Of a DNA stretch of 64,000 bases, positions 50,172 to 62,088 are shown piece after piece. The stretch's first letter is position 1, and every line of letters begins with the position of its first letter. The notes below the pieces were generated by a model. That model had not been told where the DNA came from. It was given only the letters and a program-made list of their open reading frames with translations, and did no database searches. Made by a program: the position numbers and the translations under genes. Source of the stretch: Bugula neritina. Lineage: Eukaryota; Bryozoa; Gymnolaemata; Cheilostomatida; Bugulidae. Location of the stretch: contig OZ037772.1 in assembly GCA_964035545.1 (NCBI GenBank), positions 4,809,733 through 4,873,732 on the forward strand, in the 5' to 3' direction.

Positions 50172-50425
50172 AGTTACGTTCAATGGTGATCTTATATAAT
50201 ATGTTCAATGGTGAGCTTATTTATGCTCAATAGTGATATTATATATGTTTAATAGTGATCTTATTTATGTTCAATAGTGATATTATATATTTTCAATGGT
50301 GATCTTATTTATGCTCAATAGTGATATTATATATGTTTAATGATGATCTTATTTCTGTTCAATGATGATCTTAGATATGCTCAATGCTGAACTAAGTTAT
50401 ATTCAAAGCTGAACTTATAAATGTT
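50172..50425 (+). repeat. Minisatellite, about ten ~26-bp units
   Basis: Units read ATGTTCAATAGTGATCTTAT with variants. They lie near the left end of the 7-kb element and decay toward the right. Confidence 0.85.
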
Positions 50426-50964
50426 CCATGCTGCTCTAATTTTTGTTGGAAATAAGCTTCTGCAAAAATTATTACTGATCACTCTGAACTAACTTGTCAT
50501 AACTTCTAACCAGTATGAGAGTATAGTAATGTGGATTTTATTGTATATGATAGTTGAATATAAGAAATGCAACAAAAAATAACTTTTAAAGATTAAAATA
50601 AGAAAAAAAACATGAAAATAAGCATTTGCAGAACTTTTCTACGACTGTAAATTCAGTTAACTTTTCTCAATATTAGCAGAACCTGCTAAGACCATAGTGT
50701 GTGTCATTACATTCTTGCTCTGTAGTGTAGCGATAACCAAGCAGTTGTGGTGTGTAATGGTTAGCACACCTGTGATCAAGTCCGAGGTCTGTGATAGTAA
50801 CCCAAGTATGGGAGGGGGGAGGGGGAAGTTTTATAACTAATTCTAGCGGTTAGTAAAGTGTGGTAGAACTCCGAGAGGATTTGAGTGGTCAGGGAAGCTT
50901 GAAGGAGTAGTATAAAAAGGCAGCTGAGTTCTTGAAAAGTGGGTAAGGTGTAGTGTCGAGAGCA

Positions 50965-51030
50965 CCCAGTGACGCTTGTAATGTAGTGGTGAGTGCGCCT
51001 GCTTGCAGGCTGAAGGTCTCAGCATGATTC
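50965..51030 (+). repeat. Possible tRNA-like SINE fragment
   Basis: It reads GTAGTGGTGAGTGCGCCTG, resembling an A box, and ATGATTCAAAG in the B-box position. A second such stretch, TGTAATGGTTAGCACACC, lies at about 50733-50752. Too degraded for tRNA genes. Confidence 0.3.
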
Positions 51031-52120
51031 AAAGTTTTGTAGCGGTCAAATTCTTTTTTGTGCTCCTATTCAGAATCCTTGAGTGCATGTTCTTAAAAAA
51101 TGTTATGGGATCTACAACAAAAGATAAAAGTTGGGTAATATTTAAACTGTATTAGTATGAACAGTAAACATTTGGTTAAGATATACAATCACAAGCAGCT
51201 TATAAATTAAGTTCAACTTTGAAGAAGCTGAAGTCTAAGGCCAAAACTAATAGTACCAATAATGTTAGCTATGAATCTTTCAGCATATTTTCAGCACCGT
51301 CGCACCAATCGTTTGATTCTGAATAACCATACAGGCTTTGACAAACTTATGATCATTATGTTGCGTAGTGTTTGGGTTAGTTTGAGCTTATCAAAATTTA
51401 GTTACAATTTTGGCCATTGTTTTATTTTACTTCTTTCCTAATTACAAATGCAAGAGCTAATGGGCATAATTAGTTTAGTTAATAGAAGCTTCTCTGCATT
51501 AAAAGTATCTCAAAATGTCAGTGAACCACAATTTAGGCTGGAGTCAGCATTTTATATAGACCCCTCATATCGAGATAACAGATATTGAGAAGTTTCAGCA
51601 TGTCTATAAATTGAAAAACAAATAAAGTACTACCAAGAAAAATATTGCTACTTATACATGTTTTTATATTTAATTGTGCTGTGCAAAGATAAATAAAAGA
51701 ATAAACTGGTGGCACGGAAGTTAATAAAAATTTTTGCCAACTCACCACTAATATTGGCATTTTGGTACTTAGCTATAAAACAAGAAGCTAGCTTGGCAGC
51801 TGCTTAAGGCTAATAACTACTAATAAACTGCATTATTAACAATACTTCTACAATGGGGGGGGGGGATTTAAATTAATGAATTTAGCACAAATTGCTAGAA
51901 GGTGAAGTGGAAATGAAACGCTAAATTTTTTGAAAATATATTGTTACAGGAAAACTTGTATCAAATTGATATAGGAACAGAGTAGTTTGGGAAATATCAG
52001 TTAATGTGGTCTCTTAAAAGTTATAGTTGCCCAAATTCAATTATCTGTCTACAGCAATAGTCATACTGTCATTGTGATATAAAATCAAAATGACAACGTT
52101 AAGCAAATGATTGAGCTTAC

Positions 52121-52235
52121 CTTTTGCTGCAATGACAACTTCAGTTCCTAACTCTGAAAGAAAGTGATCATCTTCTATCTCTGAGAGGTAGCTGCAATCT
52201 TTACCCATGTGATGAAATGATTCAATGTTTTCCAT
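52121..52235 (-). CDS. Exon-like coding piece inside the 7-kb element
   Basis: On the - strand an ATG at 52235 opens MENIESFHHMGKDCSYLSEI and runs to a good donor, AAAAG|GTAAGC (intron starts at 52120). About 38 residues, acidic, no recognised domain. It may be the first coding exon of a gene carried by the element, such as a spliced transposase. A downstream exon was not identified. Confidence 0.4.
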
Positions 52236-54194
52236 GTTGTGAGGTTGTTTGGAAGCACAAATTCACTGAATTTCAAAGCACAACTTCTTAGTCTGAGCCT
52301 CTGGTGTTCACTATGCCGGCAGAATATTTCTTCTGTCAATAGCAGTGAATGAAAACTATGTGCTGTTATGTAATAACCTTTGTTTTGCTCTTTCGATGCT
52401 TGGTAAGCCAGTTTCTTGCTTTTGAATTACAATTTAAATATTTCCTTACTATAGCTCTGTTATGCAACATCTTCTTTTGTTCCACCAGGTAGTTTACACA
52501 AGGCTTTTGAAGTGGTTCACCTGATCCACAATTGACTATTCAGTAGCTTGTTTCATTGTTAATTTTAAGCTTCTTGTTTGAAACACATTTGCTGATAACT
52601 GAGTACATTGGAGTTTAATGGTGCATCTCCCTGATTTCTCTTTTACACACATTTTAAATTAGTTGGCTTTCCTTTCCATGAATGAAATTGACTAGTGAAG
52701 CCTAAACTACCTATGCAAGAAATATGTGCAGTTGAAATTTTTTGTTGATAAATTCAGCTTAAGTGTTTGATTAACGGAGTGGGGTAATGTTTAATAGTAG
52801 TCTGGTAACAAGCTATTTGAAAATGTCTTGGGTTCAAAAAAATTTCGAAATCATAAACAGCTAGTAGGTTGAAGGAGTTTCATTCCACTTATATGCCCCC
52901 CAGTTAGGTTGTATTTTTTGTTTTGGTACTAAGTATTATATACCTATATACCCTTATATAACTTTCATATCAATTGCTAAACATAAAATAACCATTAATA
53001 TGATATATTTGCAATAATATTTAAATTTTTCCAAATTTGTGTTGAAAAAAAAGCATTAAATGCATTAATAATAACATTTTTTCAAAAAACAAAAAATATA
53101 GAAAATGCAAAATTAATAGGTTTATGCAGAGCAAGGAAATTTATTTGTGTGCCAATTATAAAAAGCAATTGACTCAAATTTATTTAAATGCACATATATT
53201 TCAATAGTATTCAAATAAATTGCACGTAAAATGTATAAATAGCATCTAACTGGGAAGCACCAATCGAAATGACCCAAATGTCGGGTTCAACTCTATCCTA
53301 GCTTCCTATAAAGGTTTGTGATCATCATTAGTGCACATGTGAACGAATAATGTTGTTAGGTGAACAACTGCCGATTGTTCCATAATTCTTATGTAAATAG
53401 AATTTTGCTTGAACATATGTAGTTGTAGCATTGATCTCACTTTCTGCTCCTATCAATTACTGTTTAGCTTCATTAAGACCTATAGTCTAGAAGTAACCTT
53501 CCAAAAAGTGCTCAAAAAATTGGCTTATTACACTTTATTAGGTGGCCACTAAAAAAAAATTGTTTCTAGATCAGAATTTTGTGCTGATTCTTAATCTACA
53601 AACTCTAGAATTCTATTTCTACCCAAACTCAAGTTATTGCAAAAAAACAAATCGACATTTTGGATGGGTGATAAAAAGAAATGCGGATTGTGCAAAATAG
53701 TATCCAATTTTATCAAGCTATCTTGAAAAAAAAAATTTATTTGCTGAAATATCAAAAATAATTGCCTCTTTCTTAGAATTATATGCTGATACTGAATTTA
53801 AAGACTGCAAGACGCTATCTCAAATTAAAACCAAGTTGTTTATATAAACATATATGTTTGTTATGAATCGACATATTGCATGCGGCATAAGCATGCAGAA
53901 TAATTGTATGACCAAGCTATTTATACAAAAATAAAAAAATTCATGCTGATGTGTGAAAAAAACTATATTTATAAAATTATAGTACAAAATAATTAATGTT
54001 GAAATAAATAAGTATTGAAATCTTTTGAGCACAGTCCAAGTGAATCATTTGCTAGTCTGTCAGTATAGCCGTTAAACGTCTGCAAAAATCAACAAGATTC
54101 TGTAAAATTATTTAGAGAAACAGAAGCATGAGAGATGATCAAAATTAAATTGGTTGCAGCAAAATATATAACAAATGTCTAAAAATAGTGCTTT

Positions 54195-54360
54195 ATTATG
54201 AAAAAGTATTCTCGCCATCATTGTCACTGCCGTCAGTCTCATCAGCTTCTTCCCCAATATAGAGCTTCTTTTCAGACAATCCTTACATTGACAAACATCA
54301 GTGCATGCACTGCATTTGAGACTTCTGACATCCACATCTTGATATGTTGCAGCTGGTCTT
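54195..54360 (-). pseudogene. Cys-rich coding remnant inside the 7-kb element
   Basis: On the - strand one frame reads DVDVRSLKCSACTDVCQCKD, a Cys-rich stretch. Just after it a different frame gives an acidic run (EEADETDGSDNDGE) to a double stop. A single-base indel would join them, which suggests a decayed C-terminal end of a protein with a Cys cluster, as some transposases have. No family assigned. Confidence 0.35.
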
Positions 54361-57300
54361 ACAGGAGCAGTTTAAACTTTACAATATACATGTTCAGGTG
54401 CGGAAGCTTGAATCATCTACTTTATATTTATGCTGCCATGATTCTCAACAATCTTTTCATAATGTTTTGGGGGTGGTGCATCAATATAGGCTGTTGTCAC
54501 CCTTCTCCAAATGGCTGCCTGATAATTTGCTCTTTTTACGTGCAAATTTAATTCATCTTTTGTTGGAGGCAAACTGTTTTAAGTTATTTTAGACGGTGAA
54601 TGAAATACAGTGTATCAGACATTATCTATATTTGAATTTCCTGCTCCATAAAGTTTATAGACAAATAACAAATTGTTCTACTAATTCAGCCGCTGTAATG
54701 GCTTACAGCTTAAAATACTTCCTAAGGTGTTCAAAGCTTCCCATACACTATGGATATTTTCCCAAAAGAGAGTAGGCTATGCGCCATCCTTTTTCATAAG
54801 AAGCACTATAGTCCAATAACAACCTGTTAAAGCATGAAATCCAGTAAGTGCTGCACACAACTGCAGTCCAGATTTATTTGCTGCAATGTTTACTTCCAAA
54901 TACCTTATATGATTATGGTTTTCTCCCAGATAGACCCTGTTTTTATTTTGTTACCATATATATATATATATAATAATATTACCTATATAACTGTTGTATT
55001 GATTGCTAAATAGCTAATATGCTAATAGCTATAGCAGCTAACATGAATTATCTAGAATAATATTCTATTATTTTTACGAATTTGTGTGAGGCAAAAAGTA
55101 GTAATACATTAATAATAGACACTATCTTTAATGGATACTTATTAACTAAATATTTTTTCAAACAACAGGCAAGATGTATAAAATATACAAAATTACTAGG
55201 TTAATGCAAATTAAAGGAATTTATTTATGTGCTAAATAACAAGCAATTGATCCAAGTTTATTTAGATATACATATATTTCAATAATATTAAAGGAAGTTG
55301 CACATGAAAATACATTTTACCAAAATAAATAACTAGGGTCTATGTAGGAAATTTAGCCTAGCCTGATCTATCTATAATATAATATACTATAATATATTAA
55401 TATAATATAATTGGTAAGAAGGTAATGTTTTGCAAACAGCGAGACTTGAGATGAAAACATCAGTGTCTTAAGATTTGATTATTACACGTAGGATTATGAT
55501 GTTCATAAAATACTTTGCATGTAACAAAGTTTGTGTACCTGCCTTCTCATGATCTAATTGTAAGCATTTGAGTTCTGCTTTCTTAGGAATTCCACCATGT
55601 TTGAAAAATTGTAGCTGAACGCAATTTTTTTGGGTATGCAACAACTATAATAACAATATTTTTACTTCATATTTCACACAAAAATGCACCAGTCTCAAAT
55701 TCAGCTTGTTTTATTTGCTGATAAGAAATTATTATTTTTGTGACAAATGGCACACATAAAAAAAGTACATGCCTATGATCTTTGAATAAGGCAGCCCAAG
55801 ATCATTTTGCTAATGGGTGGCCTAAATGTAACCATATATATTTTAAATTATAGGGAAGCTTTAGGGTATTCCTTCTGTAACTATAACTGAGCTAAATTGA
55901 CTCTAGAGTCATTCTATCAAGATAGTATAAAAATATCCATTTAATTTAACCAATAGCATTGTTTTAAAAACCAAATTGCTTATTTATATATAGTTCAGCC
56001 TAAATTTATTGGCAAAGCTTGATTGCACACGTTTAAAATATTTTGTTCCGGAGTCCAGATCAACCTGCTCATGCTTTTCATTACTTTTTTTGTAAAAGTA
56101 ATTATCATAATAACAATCGTGAAAAAAATCATTACTAGACACAGATTTACTTATAATTCGGCTTTTTTATAGCCGATCAATAATAATGTTTGCCTTATAA
56201 CTGAAAAACCCATTCCTTTGCTTGTTTTCGTCCATATAGTCCACTTTTTTTCAGATTTTTAGACAAGAAAATCACTAGAATTAAACTCAGAGAAGTGAAA
56301 AGCACATCTATGAATATCTGCAAAAGTTTTTGCTTGTACATATAATAAACTAGCTTCAATAATTTCAAGATAATATTTAATAGATTTGGACAAAGTTGTG
56401 GGGAAACAACTCCTGTAAAATTTTAAAGAGTTTTTGTGACTAACTAGGTGGATAGAAAAATTTAGAGTTTTTATAACAGAATAGTGAAAAGAGCATCTAT
56501 AATTATCAGCAAAATTATTTTGCTTATATAAAATAAATTAGCTTGAATAATTCCAAGATATTTAGCTGATTCACAAAAACGTTAAGAGAAAACAACTCCT
56601 GATCAATTTTAAAAGTTTAAAGCACTTTTGTGGCTAGCTGGGTGCACAGAAGAGTCTAGAGTTTTCACAGATTAATTAGGACCCTACAAACTCTCCATTT
56701 CGAAAAAAATTGCGTGGCCACCTCTCGGAGTGTAATGAGTGAAAGATAATTGGAGGTTACTTCTAGACTACTAGGGATGATAATTATGTAATACTTGTGA
56801 AAAGTAGCGTTGACTTAACAACTAAGTGGTTTCAGAGCTACTACAAAATATTTTTCAGCTTACACTAATCGGATTAATTTTCAATTTCATCAAAATAAGT
56901 GCAGGTCTAACAACTATTAGAGGTGTGGTGCAGGCTATACCGACAATAAAAGGCTCTTTGAACAACTTTAGTGCAAGCACTGCACTAATATTTCTCTCTG
57001 TGTAACACTCCATGCAACCAGTTCTTCTAAACTCTGCTGGTCCCCTTACTACTCATTCAGTTTAGACTTCCCGGGCCTCTCAACTCTCTTGGCGTACTAC
57101 CAAAATGCTATATAAAATGTGAAAGAGCTTGCTAACAATTACACATGGGTCACTTGGTAATCTCAACACCACACTAAGGGATTCACATGTGCATTCAGCT
57201 CCCTGCTACTATAAAGCTATTCACCTGCACTAACCGTCATTATGTAAGAACTTCATTTACAGGAGGTTGTAATTCTACATGCACCTACTTTCAAATGGAA

Positions 57301-57513
57301 GGACATCACAATTACTAGACATCAAATTATTATAAGCGCATGACAGATATTATACTTGATTAACATGTGAATAAAATCTTATTTGTATATTTTATGTTTC
57401 ACTTGGTCTAATACATGAGCTGCACACTTGTATGACACAGCAGAGGTGCACAGCCAAAATCTACTAAAATATTACCTAATGATGTTTCAATTAGTATATT
57501 ATGTTTACTATAG

Positions 57514-57654
57514 CATGTCTAGTTTAAAGAATCTGGAGACTCTTATTATGTCAGGGAATAACCTCCGAGAAGGATTACCTGAGGTATTCACATCCATGAC
57601 ATCTCTAAAAGAGTTGCATATAGAGAACTGTAAACTACCAACTCTACCTGAGAG
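57514..57654 (+). pseudogene. Gene 2 LRR exon N with mutated donor
   Basis: The acceptor and the 141-nt frame are intact, and the exon is nearly identical to exon L. The donor GTTAGTG has become ATTAGTG, so normal splicing out of this exon should fail. This is the last LRR cassette in the window. Its core is LKELHIENCKLPTL. Confidence 0.75.
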
Positions 57655-58099
57655 ATTAGTGAAAGCAACTCAATATGAAATACAAATAAAATAATTTTAT
57701 CTGTAGTACCAACATCCTGGATTTGCCTGCATTTCTTTATACTTAAATTTTTTGCTGCCAAATAATTTCTGAAAATTTTTCGAACCTGTGAAATTATTGT
57801 CGCTATATTGTATATAATATGCAAATAAACACAAGCCAATGAAAAGATTTTATGTAGTATTTTGACATAAGCTTCTAGAATATATAAAAATGTTACAATA
57901 CTTTAGTTTCCTATATTCTTTAACGCTTGAATTAAGTAAAAGTTGATGAGTTAAGTTCAGTATATAGTTTTTTTTAGAAGATATACAGCTTCAGCTCTAT
58001 TATATAATATACTGGCAGACTGAAACTAGCCATTGATCTGACAACAGAACGTATAATTGATATCTAAATTATACAGCCTTTTATTAAATACAATAAAAA

Positions 58100-60000
58100 T
58101 TGTTAATGTAATTAATTGGAATGCCAGTGAAATTTCCTGCTCTCATCAAAACAAACAAAGTTAACCAATGTGCCTATAATTAGAAAACCATTGCATTAGT
58201 CATGTATATGTAGCTGTTTTGCTTTTATGGCTATGACAATTTTGCACACGACAGTCAACATGATTTCCTCATGTGTACGATTTCACTATGACTAAGTTAT
58301 ATAAATAGTTTTTTACACCATCAGCTTCCGGAAATGATTCATTCATTGAAGTATAGTTTACTCTCAGCTCTCCTTTTATGCTACACTTTCAGTCAGCTAA
58401 CATGTAGCATAAACTGCTGAGTAACCTTTCACTTAGGTTATGTTAAAACTTTTGTTGCACAGTTGGTTTAAGGTCATACTTTTCATTTTCTGGCTCTTTG
58501 CCAGGTGCTTTATGTTCTATATGAACAATGTTCCACTGATAGCTCGAACAGGTTGAATGTCACAGGAACAAAAAAAATATGAAAAGATAAAGAAACTCAT
58601 GTTCTCCAATATACTTTTTTATTTTTTTCAAAAGCCAATTCATGTTTAAGTTATAGCTTGTTGAAAAACATAGTCCCCCTTCCACATTCTTTTCAATTTA
58701 TACGCTCCTGACTTGTTATTGTGTCTCAATAATATGCCTTGTATTTGAGTGCTTGTTAGTCTCGCTTCACTAACTTTGCCTATACTTCACAAGTGCCAGT
58801 GCTGCTGGCTCAAAAGCTAAATGTTATAAACTGTCAGCTAAAACCCAATCTTGTATTCCTAGGTTGGTTGGCCTAAATAAAACAATAGTCAAATCATGAT
58901 TTCATGTTTTAAAAATTTACTCTATTCTAACCTGCTGCCTAGCTAGTTCTCTTTTTGATGTATAATTACAAAATTTGTGATACATTTTTTTGGCAACCAT
59001 GTGATTTATAAAATGCAGTAATGGTACTTATAATATTATATTATTATCATTATAATATATTATATAGTATTATGTGTGTTTTTATTATACTGCATAATAT
59101 CTATTTTATTATTGTTGTTGCGCAAACAAGTTCAATTAACCTAGTTTTCAAAATGTACCTCTAAATTATCAGAATATCAGTTTAGATATTTTCATGCTTT
59201 GTTAGGTAAACCTAAAAAAAGAGGCTGTATTCCCAAAGTAAAGGGTGTTGAACTATGAACTATATTAGATTAGCCACTCTGCTACCAAGTGCATCAGTAT
59301 AATATTATATGAATAGCTCTGATGCTTTGTCTCCGGTGGCTGGCTGCGATATGATAACTTGGCCAACTTCCAAGAGTTTAAAATTGGCGCAATTATTCAA
59401 GAGGTTACATGCTGCACAGAGCTAGCAGTGATAGTAACCTTGCTATTGGCAGTACTTATTACAACTGCCAGCATATAAGCTGCATTGTAGAATGCTGTTG
59501 GGGTAGGCTAGTAAAACCAAATTCTGCTCTCTAATATACCTAAGACACAATGCAGCAACATAATTGTTCATTTCAAATTACATTGCCACCCTTACATGAG
59601 CTGTGGGCTTCATAAAGATTCATATGATTAGAGATTTATGCTATAGGCTAGCTATGATGAAAATAACACACCATTGTCAAAGTTAACTTCAAGTATGTTG
59701 TTTTCCAGAAACTCAGTAATGTCCATTTATCTCTCGCATACAAATACTTATGTAATACCATACAGTTTAAGTTTTATTTTAGAGCACATCTGCAAACTCT
59801 ACAATAAGAGCTTGCTTTACCAGTCTATTTCAGACCTGTTTTTGTAGCTAGTAATACGCAAGCTACTTATTTTTAAACTTTTGGGTTATTTGTTCAAAAC
59901 CATTTGCTTTGACTGCTATCAACATGAATTGACAGCCTAATAATTATAACCCATTTGCGCGCGAAATATTTATGTAATGATAGTCACTCAAATAGTGCAC
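58100..60000. other. AT-rich sequence with no recognisable gene
   Basis: The array repeat ends near 58105 (after TACAATAAAAATTGTTAAT). The remaining sequence is unique by eye, without a credible frame, and may be intron of gene 2 or intergenic. Confidence 0.5.
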
Positions 60001-60011
60001 GTTTTAGAAGC

Positions 60012-60085
60012 ATGACTGCGTGGTCCAGAGGTTAGAGGCGTCAGCGACGAGTTGGTTGGTCATGGTTCAACCCTGTTTTGTTGCA
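60012..60085 (+). repeat. tRNA-derived SINE
   Basis: It has an A box, TGGTCCAGAGG (60021-60031), and a B box, GGTTCAACCC (60064-60073), with 32 bp between them, as in tRNA-derived SINEs. It is followed by a T-rich stretch. The arms do not fold as a clean functional tRNA. Confidence 0.5.
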
Positions 60086-60389
60086 ATTTTTTTTGTCAAC
60101 TTATGCAAATCCTACGCATGTATAATAAATATGGCTATAATTGTAAAGTTTTTTTTTAACTTTTGTTCAACAGTAAGACAACATACATGCATAATAATTA
60201 GATACTGAACACTAGACTAAACCTTAAATTGATCTTATAGAATACAATGTACTTAAAATAATCATATGTGAATTAGAGAAACTGAAAGTATACACCTGCT
60301 GCGCTATAGACAGACCTTTACTGACAAGACTGCAAAGTGAAGTGATTTAGCTGAAATTAACTCTGCCAAACAAACAAAGAATTATGTTG

Positions 60390-60930
60390 TGCTGAGGCAT
60401 TTTCAATATATTATTGTAACATAGTGAGATGATTCAGCTAAGTGCTAATGTAAAACAGGGAACATTATATTGGCAGAAATCCAATAGATTGCCAATTTGT
60501 GCGAGAGGGTACTATATGTTATTGTGATAGCGCAGAGCGGCAAACGTACTAGGAATGTTATAATTAGTCACAGGAGCGTAGCTAGAACCACCATATGAAG
60601 AATTTAGAAAATTGCAGTGAAACTTGCAAAATGGTGTATGTTTTTACCAAATTGTGAAGAGCATAAACAGAATTTCAAAAAACAAAGAAAGTATATTAGA
60701 GAAAACATATCAAGGAATGTCAAGTTTAACTTTTAGACTTTATAAAATGAATCCCCTGTGCTACAGCAGTGGAACATGGAGGGTGTAAAATTTTACTTAT
60801 TATGCAACAACTTTCTCAGAAATTTTTTTATTGAAAAATTAAAAAAGTATATGAAAGAGGAATGCAAGAGCTATCTTTTCATGTAAAATTTGTTAATGTG
60901 AGACAAAAACTGTTCGAGCTATCCCCTGGA
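60390..60930 (+). repeat. Dispersed 540-bp repeat, copy 2
   Basis: A direct copy of 37715-38255, about 22.7 kb away. No LTR or gag sequence flanks it here, so it exists independently of the gypsy-like element. Confidence 0.75.
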
Positions 60931-60959
60931 AACCGTTTATATATAACATAAAGCAGTGC

Positions 60960-62088
60960 ATGAATCTGGAAAGTAATGACCTTAAACTAACTGTGTGCAT
61001 TTAAATCAATATTATCAAAGTAGGAAATAAATACCTACTACATTAACATCAAAGTTATAAGCTCCATTCCTGGATGGTCTAACAAGGTAATTATTGTTAT
61101 TGTAGTATTTTTGACAATCATTTATGGCATTTGTATTATCTTTTTTAATATCAAGTTTAATAATTTAGATGGTGTATACTGATTTTTATAGCAAGACTTG
61201 TTCTTCACTTGAAGCTTATTAGTTAGTGTCAAGTTATCACTGATAAAAGTTTTATCACATATTATCATTCATTATGGCATATTCACAATTTCATTAATTG
61301 TAGTTTTAACGACAGTTTTACCAATAAAACATCAGTAGAGACTGAAGACCACATTGTGCCTGTTTACAAACCAGGGATGATAGTTTACAGTGAAAACTTG
61401 CGACTGGAGTAAACAGCTTACTACAACCAGTGGCTTGCGCTAACTTGAGACCAGCGAGACGAACAGCAGCTAGAAAAGACAACTACTGATCCAGCCCCAG
61501 CATTGTTAGATCAGTATAGCATCCATCAACTCTACTGCCAAGTCTTCGGCATTGTCAACAATAGCTACACTGCCAACCACTATAGTAACCAGCACTCACA
61601 CTCCTGTCATACATACAAGTTACAGCTAAGTAACCATTACTTCTAAGAATTCATTCACTGCTAATCACACAAATTAGCAGTATCAGACTCATTGGAATTC
61701 AGTAGAACGTTGCTAGCTTTGATCAAACATTACACAGAAACTTCTTTTTATCACACGAGACTTGATTAAAAAATAATTTATTTTCTGGGTATTGAAAATA
61801 TTTGTCTTTTTGTAGTCATAGGGAATCATTTCCTTATGCTCATTCTGTAAATCTGTTCTTTATATTATTTATCACTAGACACTAGGTATCAAATTTACTT
61901 GTGTAATAGTGAAATCATACATATAGAGGCAGTCTTATACTGAAAGTAGGTGCATTATTCATTATTCAAATTTAGCTACATATATTAGACAAATACTACT
62001 TAGTTCGCATGCACTATTGCACAATCATACATTAGAAACTTTTTGAGAGCAATTAATTTCATTGGTTGGCACTCAAATTTAGTAGCCT
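60960..62088. other. Upstream region of the BEL/Pao-like gag ORF
   Basis: AT-rich; it may contain the element's leader and LTR, but no second LTR is available for comparison. A stretch GGTTGGCACTCAAATTTAG just before the ORF could serve as a primer-binding region; this is a weak suggestion. Confidence 0.35.

Larger units (their letters stand above)
49983..57002. mobile_element. 7,020-bp DNA element with 20-bp terminal inverted repeats and TA duplication
   Basis: The left end CACAGAGAGAAATATTAGTG (49983-50002) is the exact reverse complement of the right end (56983-57002). TA flanks both ends (49981-49982 and 57003-57004). The empty site AATCCTAACACTCC, with a single TA, is present in several sister units of the array. 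A TA duplication fits Tc1/mariner-like and a few other transposon groups, but the 7-kb size and lack of a clear transposase are atypical. The interior has only short frames, including an exon-like piece on the - strand, a 26-bp minisatellite and poly(G). Confidence 0.85.
33859..57654 (+). other. Gene 2: second LRR-array gene (3' end not seen)
   Basis: The N-terminal exons at 33771-33880 and 34030-34258 leave in phase 2, as the LRR cassettes require. They are followed by 13 full-length cassettes and one remnant from 38625 to 57654. No Roc-COR or caspase exon is found before the window ends. By analogy with gene 1 these may lie to the right, or gene 2 may be an incomplete paralogue. The introns are expanded by a gypsy-like element, two MITEs and a 7-kb DNA element. 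Whether one transcript spans all exons cannot be told from the sequence. Confidence 0.6.

Noticed and set aside
50172-50425. CRISPR-like regular repeats
   Set aside because: Contiguous diverging 26-bp units without spacers in an animal genome; a minisatellite.
54198-54592. Two overlapping + strand ORFs of 117 and 82 residues
   Set aside because: They lie opposite the Cys-rich - strand remnant and have no recognisable features.
57004-58100. Long terminal repeats or a duplication associated with the 7-kb element
   Set aside because: Similarity of 57.0-58.1 kb to 48.1-49.2 kb is explained by the tandem LRR units; the element's own ends are the 20-bp inverted repeats.
60012-60085. Functional tRNA gene
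   Set aside because: A and B boxes are present, but the anticodon and acceptor stems do not form cleanly and a T-rich tail follows; better read as a SINE.
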